Origin: Paracandidimonas soli
Lineage (GTDB): Bacteria > Pseudomonadota > Gammaproteobacteria > Burkholderiales > Burkholderiaceae_B
Length of the DNA stretch: 64,000 bases
Assembly (NCBI RefSeq): GCF_004342005.1
Contig: NZ_SMBX01000002.1
Location: forward strand, 620,001-684,000
Reading direction: 5' to 3'
Position 1 is the first letter of the stretch. The number at the start of each line of letters is the position of its first letter. Position numbers and translations under genes: made by a program. Below the pieces are notes generated by a model. It had not been told where the DNA came from. It did not search any database and saw nothing but the letters and a program-made list of their open reading frames with translations. Shown piece by piece: positions 1-8,123 of this stretch.

Positions 1-41
1 TCGCCCATCGGCGCCATTTCTCCGCCGGATACGGAAATCAT
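1..41 (-). CDS. possible 5' end of a gene running out of the window
   Basis: An ATG at 41 on the minus strand opens a frame reading MISVSGGEMAPMG to the window edge. It would be divergent from lexA, with the LexA box between the two genes. There is no convincing Shine-Dalgarno in front of it and thirteen residues cannot identify a family, so this may be chance. Confidence 0.2.
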   Translation of the reverse strand, partial: MISVSGGEMAPMG

Positions 42-88
42 TGCGCACAATGGCTTGATCTTTTTGGCGCAGTGGCACACAATATCTG

Positions 89-104
89 CTGTACAAATAT
101 ACAG
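89..104. promoter_or_regulatory. LexA (SOS) box of lexA
   Basis: CTGTACAAATATACAG has the CTGT-N8-ACAG form of the gamma/betaproteobacterial LexA operator. It ends 11 bp before the lexA ATG, as expected for autorepression. A second, consensus-like box lies before recA in this window. The site could also reach a divergent gene starting near position 41. Confidence 0.92.
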
Positions 105-115
105 TCTATCCAGCC

Positions 116-757
116 ATGGCAATCAAGCTCACCCAGCGGCAGCAACAGGTTCTGGACCTCATACGCGGCACCATACTGCGCACCGGCTTCCCGCCGACCC
201 GCGCCGAAATCGCGCAAAACCTGGGTTTCCGTTCGGCAAACGCCGCCGAAGACCACCTGAAGGCGCTGGCGCGCAAGGGCGCCATCATCCTGACGGCGGG
301 AGCATCGCGCGGCATACGCCTGGCCGAAGACGCACCCGCGCACTCGCCGGCCCGGGAAGAACCCTCCTCCATCTGGACCCTGCCTCTCGTAGGCCGGGTC
401 GCGGCCGGAAACCCCATTCTTGCTGCGGAACACGTCGAGCGCGAAATCGCCGTCGAGCCGTCCCTGTTCACCCAGCAGCCCGACTACCTTCTCCGGGTCA
501 AGGGCTACAGCATGCGCGACGCGGGCATCCTCGATGGCGACCTGCTCGCCGTCAAACGCAGCCCGGAAGCCCGCAACGGCCAGATCGTCATCGCCCGCAT
601 CGGCGACGAGGTCACGGTCAAGCGCTTTTCCCGTTCAGCGCGGCATATCGAGCTGCTGCCCGAAAACCCCGACTTCCAGCCCATCGTCGTGCAGCCCGAC
701 GACGACTTTTCCCTGGAAGGCATCGCCGTAGGCCTGATCCGCTCCACCCCGCTCTGA
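116..757 (+). CDS. lexA: LexA SOS repressor/self-cleaving serine peptidase
   Basis: A 213-residue repressor of the SOS regulon. The N-terminal winged helix-turn-helix (about 1-65, with [13 protein letters not shown] as the recognition region) is followed by an S24-type peptidase domain. Self-cleavage should occur at Ala97-Gly98 in GRVAAGNP. The Ser-Lys dyad is Ser132 (GYSMRDAG) and Lys169 (VTVKRF), 37 residues apart as in the E. coli protein. The ATG at 116 lies just after a LexA box, so the gene is autoregulated. RecA, its coprotease, is encoded at 41077-42156 behind a matching box. Family and function are firm. Confidence 0.97.
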   Translation: MAIKLTQRQQQVLDLIRGTILRTGFPPTRAEIAQNLGFRSANAAEDHLKALARKGAIILTAGASRGIRLAEDAPAHSPAREEPSSIWTLPLVGRVAAGNPILAAEHVEREIAVEPSLFTQQPDYLLRVKGYSMRDAGILDGDLLAVKRSPEARNGQIVIARIGDEVTVKRFSRSARHIELLPENPDFQPIVVQPDDDFSLEGIAVGLIRSTPL

Positions 758-787
758 CCCTGCCACGGTACGGCCGGCCTACGCCGG

Positions 788-1249
788 CTATTTCGGCATT
801 TTCTTCCTGACATAGGCGACAAGGTCGCCTTTCACCGTCATGTGGCGGCATCTGTGATCCGCCAGGAAGACTTCCTTGTGCTCGACCGTCACCCCGGTCG
901 CATCCACGCCGCTCCAATTGTCATATGACGCGTACACGCTATAGACGTGATCATCCTTGTGCAGCACGACGAGATAGCTGAGATACTGCCCGTAATTGTC
1001 CCAGGACCGGTACACGACCTTGCCGATCGGCATGCTGACTGCCGTCGAGGGACTGGCGTCGCCCTCCTTGCCGAATACGTATGACACTTGTCCCTGGTTT
1101 TCCGTCAGCCGGAAGTAAGCGCCCGTATCGCCCGCAATCTCGCAGGAAAGGATTTCTTCGGCACTTGCGGCGGACACCGTTACGGCAAACAGCAGACACG
1201 GCATCAAGGACAGGTAACGCACAACACTCCAGCTTTGCATGGTGATCAT
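788..1249 (-). CDS. small secreted protein of unknown function
   Basis: A 153-residue product whose first 30 or so residues look like a Sec signal peptide (hydrophobic stretch LSLMPCLLFAVTVSA, then ASAEE), so the mature protein is probably periplasmic. The mature part has three cysteines (ILSCEI, and HRCRH near the end) and many aromatic residues (YRSWDNYGQYLSYL) but no motif I recognise. A second ATG three codons in (MQSWSV) is an equally good start, and neither has a clear Shine-Dalgarno. The gene is convergent with lexA. The short GCCGGC-CTAC-GCCGGC hairpin at 773-788 may end both transcripts. Confidence 0.6.
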   Translation of the reverse strand: MITMQSWSVVRYLSLMPCLLFAVTVSAASAEEILSCEIAGDTGAYFRLTENQGQVSYVFGKEGDASPSTAVSMPIGKVVYRSWDNYGQYLSYLVVLHKDDHVYSVYASYDNWSGVDATGVTVEHKEVFLADHRCRHMTVKGDLVAYVRKKMPK

Positions 1250-1279
1250 GCCGCAACCCGGATCGTTGCGGCCAATGCG

Positions 1280-2326
1280 TCAGTTTATTACATTTGTTGC
1301 TGCTGATTTACCAAGCAACTCCGCCACCCAACCAGGATGCGCCAGATACCATCGCACCGTTTTCTCCAGGCCCGCTTCGAAGGATTCCAGCGGCTGCCAG
1401 CCCAATTCCTCGCGCAGCCTGCCCGCATCCAGCGCATAGCGCCGGTCATGTCCCATTCTGTCCTCGACGTGCGTGATCTGCCTTGCGTAGGGTGCGCCGT
1501 CGCCCCTGGGACTCAGCCTGTCGAGCAGGCGGCAGACTTCGTGGACGACTGACAGATTGGTGCGCTCGCAATTGCCGCCGATATTGTAGGCCCTGCCCGG
1601 AAGACCCTTCTCCAGCACCGCGCGGACGGCCCTGCAGTGGTCCGATACGTGGATCCAGTCCCTCACCTGCAGTCCGTCGCCATAGATGGGCAGAGGCTTG
1701 CCTTCCAGCGCCTGCAGCAGAATCCTGGGAATCAGTTTTTCCGGGAACTGGAAAGGCCCATAGTTGTTGGAGCAATTCGTGGTCAATACCGGCAGGCCGT
1801 AAGTGCAGTGATACGAGCGCACGAGGTGGTCCCCCGCCGCCTTGCTGGCCGAATAGGGATTGCGCGGCGCATAGGCCCCGGACTCGTCCACGGGCGCTGC
1901 TTCCGGCGGCAGCGAGCCATAGACCTCGTCGGTGGATATCTGCAGGAAGCGGAAATGCTCGCGCGCACCCGCATCCTGCGCCAGCCAATACGCGCGCACG
2001 GCCTCCAGCAGGCGGAACGTGCCCACCACATTCGTCTGGATGAAATCCTCGGGGTGCAGGATGGAGCGGTCCACGTGGCTCTGCGCGGCAAAGTGCACGA
2101 CTGCCCGAGGCCTGTGCGACTCCAGCAAGCGCGCGAGCAGCGCCGAATCCGCCACATCCCCCTTGACGAACACATGCCTGGGGTCGTGCAGCAAGCCTTC
2201 CAGCGACGCCAGGCTGCCCGCATAGGCCAGCTTGTCCAGGTTGACGACAGGCTCGTCCTCCTGCGCCAGCCAGTCGCGCACGAAATTGGCGCCGATGAAT
2301 CCGGCGCCGCCGGTCACGAGAATCAT
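1280..2326 (-). CDS. rfbB: dTDP-glucose 4,6-dehydratase
   Basis: A 348-residue extended short-chain dehydrogenase that converts dTDP-glucose to dTDP-4-keto-6-deoxyglucose in nucleotide-sugar synthesis. The Rossmann motif GGAGFIGANF opens the protein, the catalytic Tyr-Lys is in YSASKAA, and family stretches such as STDEVYGSL, NCSNNYGPFQFPEKLIP and YGDGLQVRDWIHV follow. I chose the ATG at 2326 because the Rossmann fold begins there and GGAGAGGG lies at the right distance; the frame runs open for 20 more codons. The usual partners rfbA, rfbC and rfbD are absent, so the gene stands alone. A hairpin-rich element ends only 26 bp upstream. Confidence 0.93.
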   Translation of the reverse strand: MILVTGGAGFIGANFVRDWLAQEDEPVVNLDKLAYAGSLASLEGLLHDPRHVFVKGDVADSALLARLLESHRPRAVVHFAAQSHVDRSILHPEDFIQTNVVGTFRLLEAVRAYWLAQDAGAREHFRFLQISTDEVYGSLPPEAAPVDESGAYAPRNPYSASKAAGDHLVRSYHCTYGLPVLTTNCSNNYGPFQFPEKLIPRILLQALEGKPLPIYGDGLQVRDWIHVSDHCRAVRAVLEKGLPGRAYNIGGNCERTNLSVVHEVCRLLDRLSPRGDGAPYARQITHVEDRMGHDRRYALDAGRLREELGWQPLESFEAGLEKTVRWYLAHPGWVAELLGKSAATNVIN

Positions 2327-2352
2327 GCCCTCTCCATTCCTGATGTGAGTCA

Positions 2353-2456
2353 CTCCCGCCTGAAGTCGGGAGCTTCCTCGCCACAATACGGGGGCGCCTG
2401 CGGCGCCATATGACCACCGCCTCGCTTGACCTCGTCGTGAACGACGAGGCTTGCGC
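2353..2456 (-). repeat. hairpin element copy A, resembling an IS200/IS605 right end
   Basis: Read on the minus strand, this has a stem CCTCGTCGT/ACGACGAGG (2430-2449), then a conserved core around CGCCGCAGGCGCCCC, then a stem CTCCCG/CGGGAG (2353-2372). The 89 nt at 2368-2456 align by hand with 15230-15317 at about 84% identity in opposite chromosomal orientation. Two small stems at the end of such a unit recall the right ends of IS200/IS605 elements, but no tnpA or tnpB gene is present. It lies directly upstream of rfbB in the same orientation and may supply or disturb its promoter. Confidence 0.6.
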
Positions 2457-2503
2457 TTTGACCCGTGGTCATGTCCATTGATATTCCGGTCGCGGACACA
2501 GGA

Positions 2504-2941
2504 TCATCCCTGACTGGCGCTCCATTGATCGAAAACTTCCTGTCCCGTCATGACGGTAGTCTGGTCGGCGAACTGGTAATTCCGCGGCTTCTGATCGATG
2601 AATATCTGCTGCTTGAATTTCCAGGAGTCGCCTTCATCGAACAGCCCTACGGGAATTGCGTGGAAGCTGCCCTGCTTCAGGCGATAGAACAGATGGGTGC
2701 CGCACTGCTTGCAAAACCCGCGCTCCGCCCAGTCCGACGAGGCATAAATGCCGACATGCTCCGAGCCCCGGATATCCGGGGCATCGTGCTGCTCTATGCT
2801 CATCAGCGGGCCGCCGCCCCAGCGGCGGCAGATATTGCAGTGGCAAACGTCCATAGACGGCTGCTCCGCACGGATCGTCAGCGTAACCGCGCCGCACAGG
2901 CAGCGTCCCTGGAAGCGTTGGGCTGATGCGTCTTTATCCAT
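2504..2941 (-). CDS. GFA (glutathione-dependent formaldehyde-activating/CENP-V fold) family protein
   Basis: A 145-residue zinc-binding protein of the GFA/CENP-V fold. Cysteine pairs typical of the family are visible: GRCLCGAV, VCHCNICRRW and FCKQCGTHLFYR. Members are often annotated as glutathione-dependent formaldehyde-activating enzymes, but the substrate of most is unknown, so only the fold is claimed here. The start at 2941 (MDKDASAQRF) follows GAGGAGACC at good spacing; an in-frame ATG 11 codons earlier lacks one. It reads toward copy A of the hairpin element. Confidence 0.8.
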   Translation of the reverse strand: MDKDASAQRFQGRCLCGAVTLTIRAEQPSMDVCHCNICRRWGGGPLMSIEQHDAPDIRGSEHVGIYASSDWAERGFCKQCGTHLFYRLKQGSFHAIPVGLFDEGDSWKFKQQIFIDQKPRNYQFADQTTVMTGQEVFDQWSASQG

Positions 2942-3035
2942 GATGGTCTCCTCGTGTATAACCGCTCGAGCCAAACGCGAGCCCTGCAGTCCATGGCAAG
3001 GGCGAGCGAGGCTCTATTCGCATTTACCGCCTGCA

Positions 3036-3956
3036 TCAAGGATAACCCAGCCTCGCCTCCGGCAGCAGATGCAGCCCCGTGCGCCGTACGAACTCCTCAT
3101 AATCGATGGGCCGTCCGGCCCTGGCGTCGGCGCGGTTGGCCTGCCAGTGCACCCACGAGCGCCCGCTCCGCGCGTCGTACACGAGCTTGTAGAAATAGTC
3201 CGGCACAGCAACCCCCGAGCCAATGCGGCGCTGCTGCGCCACATACACCGGCCCCGTGAACACATGGACGTCTCCGGCGGCGCGCATGATGTAGTTGCGG
3301 GTGTCCTGCTCTATCTTGTTCCATGCGCCCGCGTTGTGCGCCTGGTCCTGCGGCGCCATATTGGCCAGCGAAAAGCTTTGCGCCATGGCTTCCGAGGTAT
3401 GCATATCGCCCGCCGGCGCCATGTGTCCGCGAGAGTATCCCGACCCTCGATAGTCGTCCAGCATCGCCCGCTCCGACTGCGGCAGGCGCCCCTCCGCATA
3501 GAACCTGTCGGTTCTCTGTATTTGCCGCGCATCGGCCAGCATTTGCCGATTGAGACGCTGCGCAACGAAGACCGGCGTGCGCGTCTGCCCGCTATGCAGC
3601 ACGGCAAACGCATCGAAGCACAGTTCCCGCAATGCGGGGCCGGACGGAACAAGCGGCGCGGCCCCTGCGGGAAACAGATCTCTGCAGGCGGCAAAGCTGG
3701 TCTGCGCCAGGGGCGCGCCGGACGACAGCAGCGGCGGGAACGGCTCATGCTGCCAACCCAGCCTGACAAGCGCATCGTCCAGCCGCTGCGCGATCTCCCA
3801 TTGCGGGTTGAGCCAGGCGCTGGAAACGCCGAAAGACAGCGCCGCAGCGGTACAAAATGCTGTCAGGAAACGCCTGAAGCTCGCTTTCCCGGGCTTGGCC
3901 TGCCTGGTTCTTTTCGAAGTTTTCCTGCGTACAGCCGATTGTTTGTGTCTTGCCAT
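3036..3956 (-). CDS. DNA/RNA non-specific endonuclease (beta-beta-alpha metal fold)
   Basis: A 306-residue nuclease of the NUC1/Serratia nuclease family. The active-site motif is YSRGHMAPAGD (His178 as general base; the usual DRGH appears as SRGH), and the metal-binding Asn is in AHNAGAWNKIE (Asn213). A very basic start (about 1-29) precedes a hydrophobic segment (30-47, LTAFCTAAALSFGVSSAWL), which suggests an uncleaved signal anchor or a signal peptide, so the enzyme likely acts in the periplasm or outside. Roughly 100 residues separate this segment from the nuclease core. No immunity gene is next to it, which argues against a toxin role. Confidence 0.85.
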   Translation of the reverse strand: MARHKQSAVRRKTSKRTRQAKPGKASFRRFLTAFCTAAALSFGVSSAWLNPQWEIAQRLDDALVRLGWQHEPFPPLLSSGAPLAQTSFAACRDLFPAGAAPLVPSGPALRELCFDAFAVLHSGQTRTPVFVAQRLNRQMLADARQIQRTDRFYAEGRLPQSERAMLDDYRGSGYSRGHMAPAGDMHTSEAMAQSFSLANMAPQDQAHNAGAWNKIEQDTRNYIMRAAGDVHVFTGPVYVAQQRRIGSGVAVPDYFYKLVYDARSGRSWVHWQANRADARAGRPIDYEEFVRRTGLHLLPEARLGYP

Positions 3957-4027
3957 GCGAAAAATGAAATGCCTGGCGCAGGAGCGGCTTTGCCGTTACG
4001 CGCCAGGCAAGAGGAACCCTGTGCTGT

Positions 4028-5257
4028 CTATCGAATGCCGAGGATTTTACGCCGCTGCATGAGCCATAGGCCCATCAACGTCAATGCAGCGAATACCGCG
4101 CCGAATACGAATGTGCCGCGGTAACCCGTCATATCCCACAGCAGGCCTGCGAGAACACTTGCCAGCAACAGCGCCACGCCCGTCAGCAAATGGAAGAAGC
4201 CGAATGCCGTGCCGCGCAACTCGGCGGGCGCGCTGTCCGCGATCAGGGCGCCGAACAACCCTTGCGAAAACCCCATGTGAAAGCCCCACAGAGCGACTCC
4301 AAGCACGAGCCCGCCCATGCCAGGCGCGAATGCCAGCACCAGGTCGGCCGCCACCAGCAGCAGCATGCCCACAGCCAGCATCGACAGGCGCCCGACACGG
4401 TCCGACAAGGCGCCAGCCGGATAGGCGGACAGGGAGAATGCCACGCCCATCACCACCATCACCATCGGCGCCCACATCGGCTCCAGCCCGGCTTCGGAAG
4501 CGCGCAGGATCAGGAATGCTTCGCTGAAACGGGCCAGGGTGAACACCACGCCGACACCCACGATCCACCAGTAGTTCGCTCCCAGCCGCTTCAGCGCCTC
4601 TTTGCTCAGCAAGGCCCTGCGCTGTTTCCCGACTGGCGGCTGCTCCGGCTCCTTCACGAAGACCGCCAGCACCCATACGGCCAGGAATGCCGGCAGGACT
4701 GCGATCCAGAACACGGTCTGGAAATGATTGGCGGTGAGCCACATCAGGCCGATCGCCAGCAAAGGCCCCAGGAAGGCGCCTATCGTATCCAGCGTCTGGC
4801 GCAGGCCATAGGCAGCGCCCCGGAGCTCGGGCGGCGTGATGTCCGCCACCAGCGCGTCCCTGGGCGCGCCGCGGATCCCCTTGCCCACGCGATCGATGAA
4901 GCGGGCTCCCACCAGCCAGCCCAACGTGCCGGCCAGCGGAAATACCGGCTTGCTCAAGGCTCCCAGGCCATAGCCCAGTATGGCCAGAAGCTTGCGTTTC
5001 CCCAACTTGTCGCTGAGCGCCCCCGAGTACACCTTGACGATGGACGCCGTCGCCTCGGCGATGCCCTCGATGAGCCCCACCGCCAGCACGGAAGTGCCCA
5101 GCACCGCGACCATGTAGATGGGCAGCAGCGCATGGATCATCTCAGAGGAGATATCCATCAGCATGGACACGAAACCGAGCGCCCAGATACTGCGGGGGAT
5201 GGCGCGCTTTTCCGGCGGCGAAGCCGTGAGTGTTTCAGCGGTTTTCATCATGGGCAT
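4028..5257 (-). CDS. major facilitator superfamily transporter
   Basis: A 409-residue inner-membrane permease with about twelve hydrophobic segments. The loop between segments 2 and 3 carries the MFS signature (GALSDKLGKRKLL), repeated in half two as GALSDRVGRLSML. The first 23 nt overlap the end of the ChrB-like gene, so the two are translationally coupled. Two further ATGs lie within the first four codons and none has a clear Shine-Dalgarno, consistent with coupling. Partnering with a ChrB-type protein suggests export of a toxic ion or drug, but no substrate can be read from the sequence. It is not a ChrA (CHR family) transporter. Confidence 0.85.
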   Translation of the reverse strand: MPMMKTAETLTASPPEKRAIPRSIWALGFVSMLMDISSEMIHALLPIYMVAVLGTSVLAVGLIEGIAEATASIVKVYSGALSDKLGKRKLLAILGYGLGALSKPVFPLAGTLGWLVGARFIDRVGKGIRGAPRDALVADITPPELRGAAYGLRQTLDTIGAFLGPLLAIGLMWLTANHFQTVFWIAVLPAFLAVWVLAVFVKEPEQPPVGKQRRALLSKEALKRLGANYWWIVGVGVVFTLARFSEAFLILRASEAGLEPMWAPMVMVVMGVAFSLSAYPAGALSDRVGRLSMLAVGMLLLVAADLVLAFAPGMGGLVLGVALWGFHMGFSQGLFGALIADSAPAELRGTAFGFFHLLTGVALLLASVLAGLLWDMTGYRGTFVFGAVFAALTLMGLWLMQRRKILGIR

Positions 5258-5777
5258 CGAAGACTTGTTGCGCGTAGCTGTCCAGCACGAATTCGCAATC
5301 CTTCAGGCGCGAAGCAGCCTGTTCCGCCAGGGATCCGCCGTAGAAATCGAGCTTGCGGATTTTTTCGAGCCAGCCCTGCAGCTTGCGCAGATCGGTCTCT
5401 TCTTCTTCCAGCTCGGCATAGGTGAACTTCTTGATGGCGATCTCTTTTGCGATCTCGGCCTCGAAGTCGGCGCAGCGGCGGATGAACTCGCCGTACTGCT
5501 CATCGCGATCCGCCTTGAAGCGCGCGACGACCTTTTCTTCCTGTGCGCGATCCAACGCCACTGTTTCCAGCAGCACGCAGTCTCCGCCCATTCCCGAGAT
5601 ATCGTTCTCCAGCATCTTCAGCCATCTGACATGATCGCTGGTCTTCGGCAGCAGGCATACGCCGTTCTGCAGATACACCGCGCCCAACCCCTTCAGGCGC
5701 CGCCATAGCGCGACCCTGCGGCTATTGGGTTCCGGAGGGACCTTGTAGGTCAGCAACAACCAGCCCTGTGTATCCAT
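5235..5777 (-). CDS. ChrB N-terminal-domain protein
   Basis: A 180-residue protein resembling the N-terminal domain of ChrB, the chromate-responsive regulator (WLLLTYKVPPEPNSRRVALWRRLKGLGAVYLQNGVCLLP). The middle is rich in Glu and Arg (ETDLRKLQGWLEKIRKLDF) and probably coiled. The C-terminal chromate-responsive domain of full-length ChrB is missing, as in many short homologues. I place the start at the ATG at 5777; the frame can be extended three codons to a TTG. It is the first gene of a two-gene unit with the MFS transporter. Whether it senses chromate is not known. Confidence 0.72.
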   Translation of the reverse strand: MDTQGWLLLTYKVPPEPNSRRVALWRRLKGLGAVYLQNGVCLLPKTSDHVRWLKMLENDISGMGGDCVLLETVALDRAQEEKVVARFKADRDEQYGEFIRRCADFEAEIAKEIAIKKFTYAELEEEETDLRKLQGWLEKIRKLDFYGGSLAEQAASRLKDCEFVLDSYAQQVFDAHDENR

Positions 5778-5933
5778 TGCAATCAATCAGATGTAGCGAC
5801 CGTTGCATTTATAGCATAACGAGCCTGAAGCAGTCATCCCCGCCCACGCTTTTCTTCATTGCTCCGGCAGATACAAATCGCCGTGTTATCCCCACTGTCT
5901 GTGCATAACCCTGGGGGTATCCATAGGGTATGT

Positions 5934-5972
5934 CATCGAAACGCAATACAGCCGTGCAATTGCGTTTCGATG
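5934..5972. promoter_or_regulatory. 14-bp perfect dyad upstream of the rhtA-type gene, candidate operator
   Basis: CATCGAAACGCAAT (5934-5947) is repeated perfectly in inverse at 5959-5972 with an 11-nt spacer. It lies 28 bp upstream of a TATAAT at 6000-6005, so a regulator bound here would overlap or adjoin the -35 region. It could also be read as a hairpin, but it has no T-tract and sits in a region between divergent genes. Confidence 0.55.
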
Positions 5973-5999
5973 GTCAGAAAATGTCCACTTCCGCATACG

Positions 6000-6005
6000 T
6001 ATAAT
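6000..6005 (+). promoter_or_regulatory. -10 element TATAAT, possible leaderless start
   Basis: A perfect TATAAT ends 6 nt before the ATG at 6012. With the usual 6-7 nt from -10 to transcription start, the mRNA would begin at or next to the A of the start codon. No Shine-Dalgarno is visible before this ATG. I see no good -35 hexamer at 17 bp, which fits an activator-dependent promoter using the upstream dyad. Confidence 0.5.
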
Positions 6006-6011
6006 TGCGCG

Positions 6012-6896
6012 ATGAACGCAGCCTCTCCCGCCAGCAAAAGCCAGCCTCTCATAGGCGCACTCGCCGTTGTCTCCTCGCTTGTCAGCCAGAATATCGGCGC
6101 CGCGTTCGCAAAAACCCTGTTTCCCTTGGTCGGCCCCGCCGGGATGGCTTTTCTTCGCATCGGCCTTGCCGCATGCCTGCTCGTGCTGATTCGACGCGCA
6201 TGGAAGGCAACGCCCCGGCAGGACATCTATAGAAGTCTGTTGCTGTACGGAACGACCTTGGGAGTAATGAACCTGGTCATCTACCAGGCCTTTGCCCGCA
6301 TTCCCATCGGAGTGGCCGTCGCCATCGAGATTCTCGGCCCGCTGGCAGTCGTGCTTCTTGGCGCCAGGAAGAAAAGGGATTTCGTCTGGCTCGCGACAGC
6401 CGTCTGCGGACTCGTGCTCCTGCTTCCCTTGACCGGCGGCGCCTCCGCCCTGGATCCCATCGGCGTCGCATGCGCCATCGGCGCGGCGGTTTCCTGGGCG
6501 CTTTATATTCTTTCCGGCAAACGGCTGGCATCGGAGCCTGGTGTCGATGCCGTCGCCTGGGGCATGGTGGTGGCGGCCATCGTCACTCTTCCATTCGGCG
6601 TTGCCGGCGCCGGCGCCATGCTCTTATCGCCGGACATCCTTCTGATCGGGCTTGCCGTGGCCGCCCTGTCGAGCGCCATCCCCTATTCCCTGGAGATGAC
6701 GGCCTTGCAAAGAATGGCCGCTCCGCTCTTCAGCATCGTCGTCAGCACAGCTCCCGCCATCGCCGCCATCGCGGGATTCTTCATCCTGGATGAACGCCTT
6801 ACTGCAATCCAGTGGCTGGCAATCGTGCTCATCATGTCGGCGGCCGCGGGCAGCACCCTGGGAGCGCTGGGCCGTACAGCACGGGACGGCAAATAG
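6012..6896 (+). CDS. rhtA: EamA-family exporter, RhtA-like (threonine/homoserine efflux)
   Basis: A 294-residue drug/metabolite transporter superfamily member with about ten membrane segments in two EamA repeats. Length and several stretches match E. coli RhtA: AKTLFPLVGPAGMAFLRI, GVAVAIEILGPLAVVL, SWALYILSGKRL and IPYSLEMTALQRM. RhtA exports homoserine, threonine and other amino acids. I chose the ATG at 6012 because the protein then aligns with RhtA; an ATG at 5970 would add 14 residues. Family membership is firm, while the substrate is inferred from homology. Confidence 0.85.
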   Translation: MNAASPASKSQPLIGALAVVSSLVSQNIGAAFAKTLFPLVGPAGMAFLRIGLAACLLVLIRRAWKATPRQDIYRSLLLYGTTLGVMNLVIYQAFARIPIGVAVAIEILGPLAVVLLGARKKRDFVWLATAVCGLVLLLPLTGGASALDPIGVACAIGAAVSWALYILSGKRLASEPGVDAVAWGMVVAAIVTLPFGVAGAGAMLLSPDILLIGLAVAALSSAIPYSLEMTALQRMAAPLFSIVVSTAPAIAAIAGFFILDERLTAIQWLAIVLIMSAAAGSTLGALGRTARDGK

Positions 6897-6899
6897 AAA

Positions 6900-6929
6900 A
6901 AGAAGGCGGCCTGGATTGGCCGCCTTCTT
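6900..6929. terminator. bidirectional intrinsic terminator
   Basis: AAGAAGGCGGCC (6900-6911) pairs perfectly with GGCCGCCTTCTT (6918-6929) around a 6-nt loop. A-rich sequence precedes and T-rich sequence follows, so it can serve both the plus-strand exporter gene and the convergent minus-strand gene ending at 6976. Confidence 0.85.
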
Positions 6930-6975
6930 CTTGATTCTTGTGTAGTTGCAACCGCCTCCGGACAAGGACGGGAGC

Positions 6976-7296
6976 CTAATCCGCCAGTGCAACACCCGAT
7001 CCAAGGGCGCTCAGGCGGAGAATGCTGCGCAAATTCTGCTGCATGAAGTTGCCGACCACCTGCGTATGCTCCGGGGTCTTCGGGCTTGCCAGGCTGGCCA
7101 GCAGCCGTTCGACATCCCCGTCCGTCAGGGTCACCTGATATTGCTCCGAAACACCGGCTTCGTTCTGGGCCCACACAGTCAGCTGGACCGCCAGCTTCCC
7201 CTTCTCATCGATCTGGACTTCCGGCTGCCCGGGGAGCTTTGCGCGCAAAGCGCTGACTTTTCCTTCATCGACTTTTTCGGTTTTCTTGATCTTCAT
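6976..7296 (-). CDS. conserved-looking cytosolic protein of unknown function
   Basis: A 106-residue product with a Lys-rich start (MKIKKTEKVDEGK), a predicted beta-rich middle (LAVQLTVWAQNEAGVSEQYQVTLTD) and a C-terminal helical part (TQVVGNFMQQNLRSILRLSAL). There is no signal peptide, membrane segment or motif I recognise. GGAG lies at suitable spacing before the ATG at 7296, and the gene has its own downstream terminator, so it looks genuine. Confidence 0.6.
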   Translation of the reverse strand: MKIKKTEKVDEGKVSALRAKLPGQPEVQIDEKGKLAVQLTVWAQNEAGVSEQYQVTLTDGDVERLLASLASPKTPEHTQVVGNFMQQNLRSILRLSALGSGVALAD

Positions 7297-7367
7297 GGCA
7301 GCTCCAGGGTTCGAAGGAATGGATCCATTCTAAGGACATCCCGCATCAAAATCCCTAAAGGAAAACC

Positions 7368-7421
7368 ATGAGTCAGCCGAAAAAATCCACGCTCGACGGC
7401 ATCATGCCCCGCTCTTCCTGA
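7368..7421 (+). pseudogene. possible truncated gene start of 17 codons
   Basis: An ATG with a good Shine-Dalgarno (AAAGGAAAACC) opens MSQPKKSTLDGIMPRSS and then stops inside the antisense 3' end of the ligK-type gene. A well-placed ribosome site before so short a frame suggests a gene whose body was lost when the lig group arrived, or a real micropeptide. I cannot tell which. Confidence 0.25.
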
Positions 7422-8109
7422 AGGCCTGGATCATGGCATCCAGAGACTGGCCTTGCGGCAACGCGCCCGAAGCATGCAGCGCGCCTTCCAGCCAGCCGTA
7501 AAGCAATTGGCCGTTTTCAATGTCGCGCATGCGCTGCGCTTCGGCCTCGACCTTGCGGCGCGCAGCGTCGAGCATAGCGGATGCTTCGCGCCTGGACACG
7601 ACCACCACGCCATCGTCATCCCCAACGACCAAGTCGCCAGGCTCTACAACGACACCGCCGACGGATACCGGGTAGCCGATGCGGCCGCCCTGGGTGCGTG
7701 TCGGACCGTTGGGATTGGAACCGCACGCATATACAGGCAAGCTGCCTTCGCGCAACGTTTCCACATCGCGTATGGCGCCGTCCACCACGACTCCGGCAAG
7801 TCCGGCTTTGACAGCATGCGCGCACATCAGCTCGCCCATGAGCGCGCTCGTCGTGTCTCCCTTGCCGTCGACGACCAGCACGTCTCCGGGCCGGGCCAGC
7901 ATCAACGCGGCATGGATCATCAGGTTATCGCCCGGCCGCACGTCCACGGTAAATGCCGTGCCGCATAAACGCAGCCCCGGCCGCATGGCCCGGATCCGGC
8001 TGTCGAGCGCGCCGCGCCGCCCGCACACATCCGCCAGTATCGATGCGGGCAGATCGGCGCAGGCGGCCAGCGTCGATTCATCGACGCGCTCATAACGGCT
8101 GTTGATCAT
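7402..8109 (-). CDS. ligK: 4-carboxy-4-hydroxy-2-oxoadipate aldolase (RraA/LigK family)
   Basis: A 235-residue class II pyruvate aldolase of the RraA-like fold. LigK-type enzymes split 4-carboxy-4-hydroxy-2-oxoadipate into pyruvate and oxaloacetate and also decarboxylate oxaloacetate. Family marks are the Arg-Asp pair in VVVDGAIRDVE and GDLVVGDDDGVVVV near the C-terminus. RraA, the RNase E inhibitor, shares the fold, but length, the C-terminal extension and the adjacent ligJ favour the aldolase. The start at 8109 (MINSRYERV) follows AAGGAGG perfectly; the frame is open 38 codons further. It lies 14 nt after ligJ and is the last gene of the unit. Confidence 0.85.
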   Translation of the reverse strand: MINSRYERVDESTLAACADLPASILADVCGRRGALDSRIRAMRPGLRLCGTAFTVDVRPGDNLMIHAALMLARPGDVLVVDGKGDTTSALMGELMCAHAVKAGLAGVVVDGAIRDVETLREGSLPVYACGSNPNGPTRTQGGRIGYPVSVGGVVVEPGDLVVGDDDGVVVVSRREASAMLDAARRKVEAEAQRMRDIENGQLLYGWLEGALHASGALPQGQSLDAMIQAFRKSGA

Positions 8110-8123
8110 TCGTTCCTCCTTGG

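Noticed and set aside
3036-3956. Nuclease toxin of a contact-dependent or bacteriocin system
   Set aside because: No immunity gene follows and no toxin delivery domain is present; a plain exported nuclease is simpler.
7402-8109. RraA, regulator of ribonuclease E activity
   Set aside because: Same fold, but the length, C-terminal extension and adjacency to ligJ fit the LigK-type aldolase.
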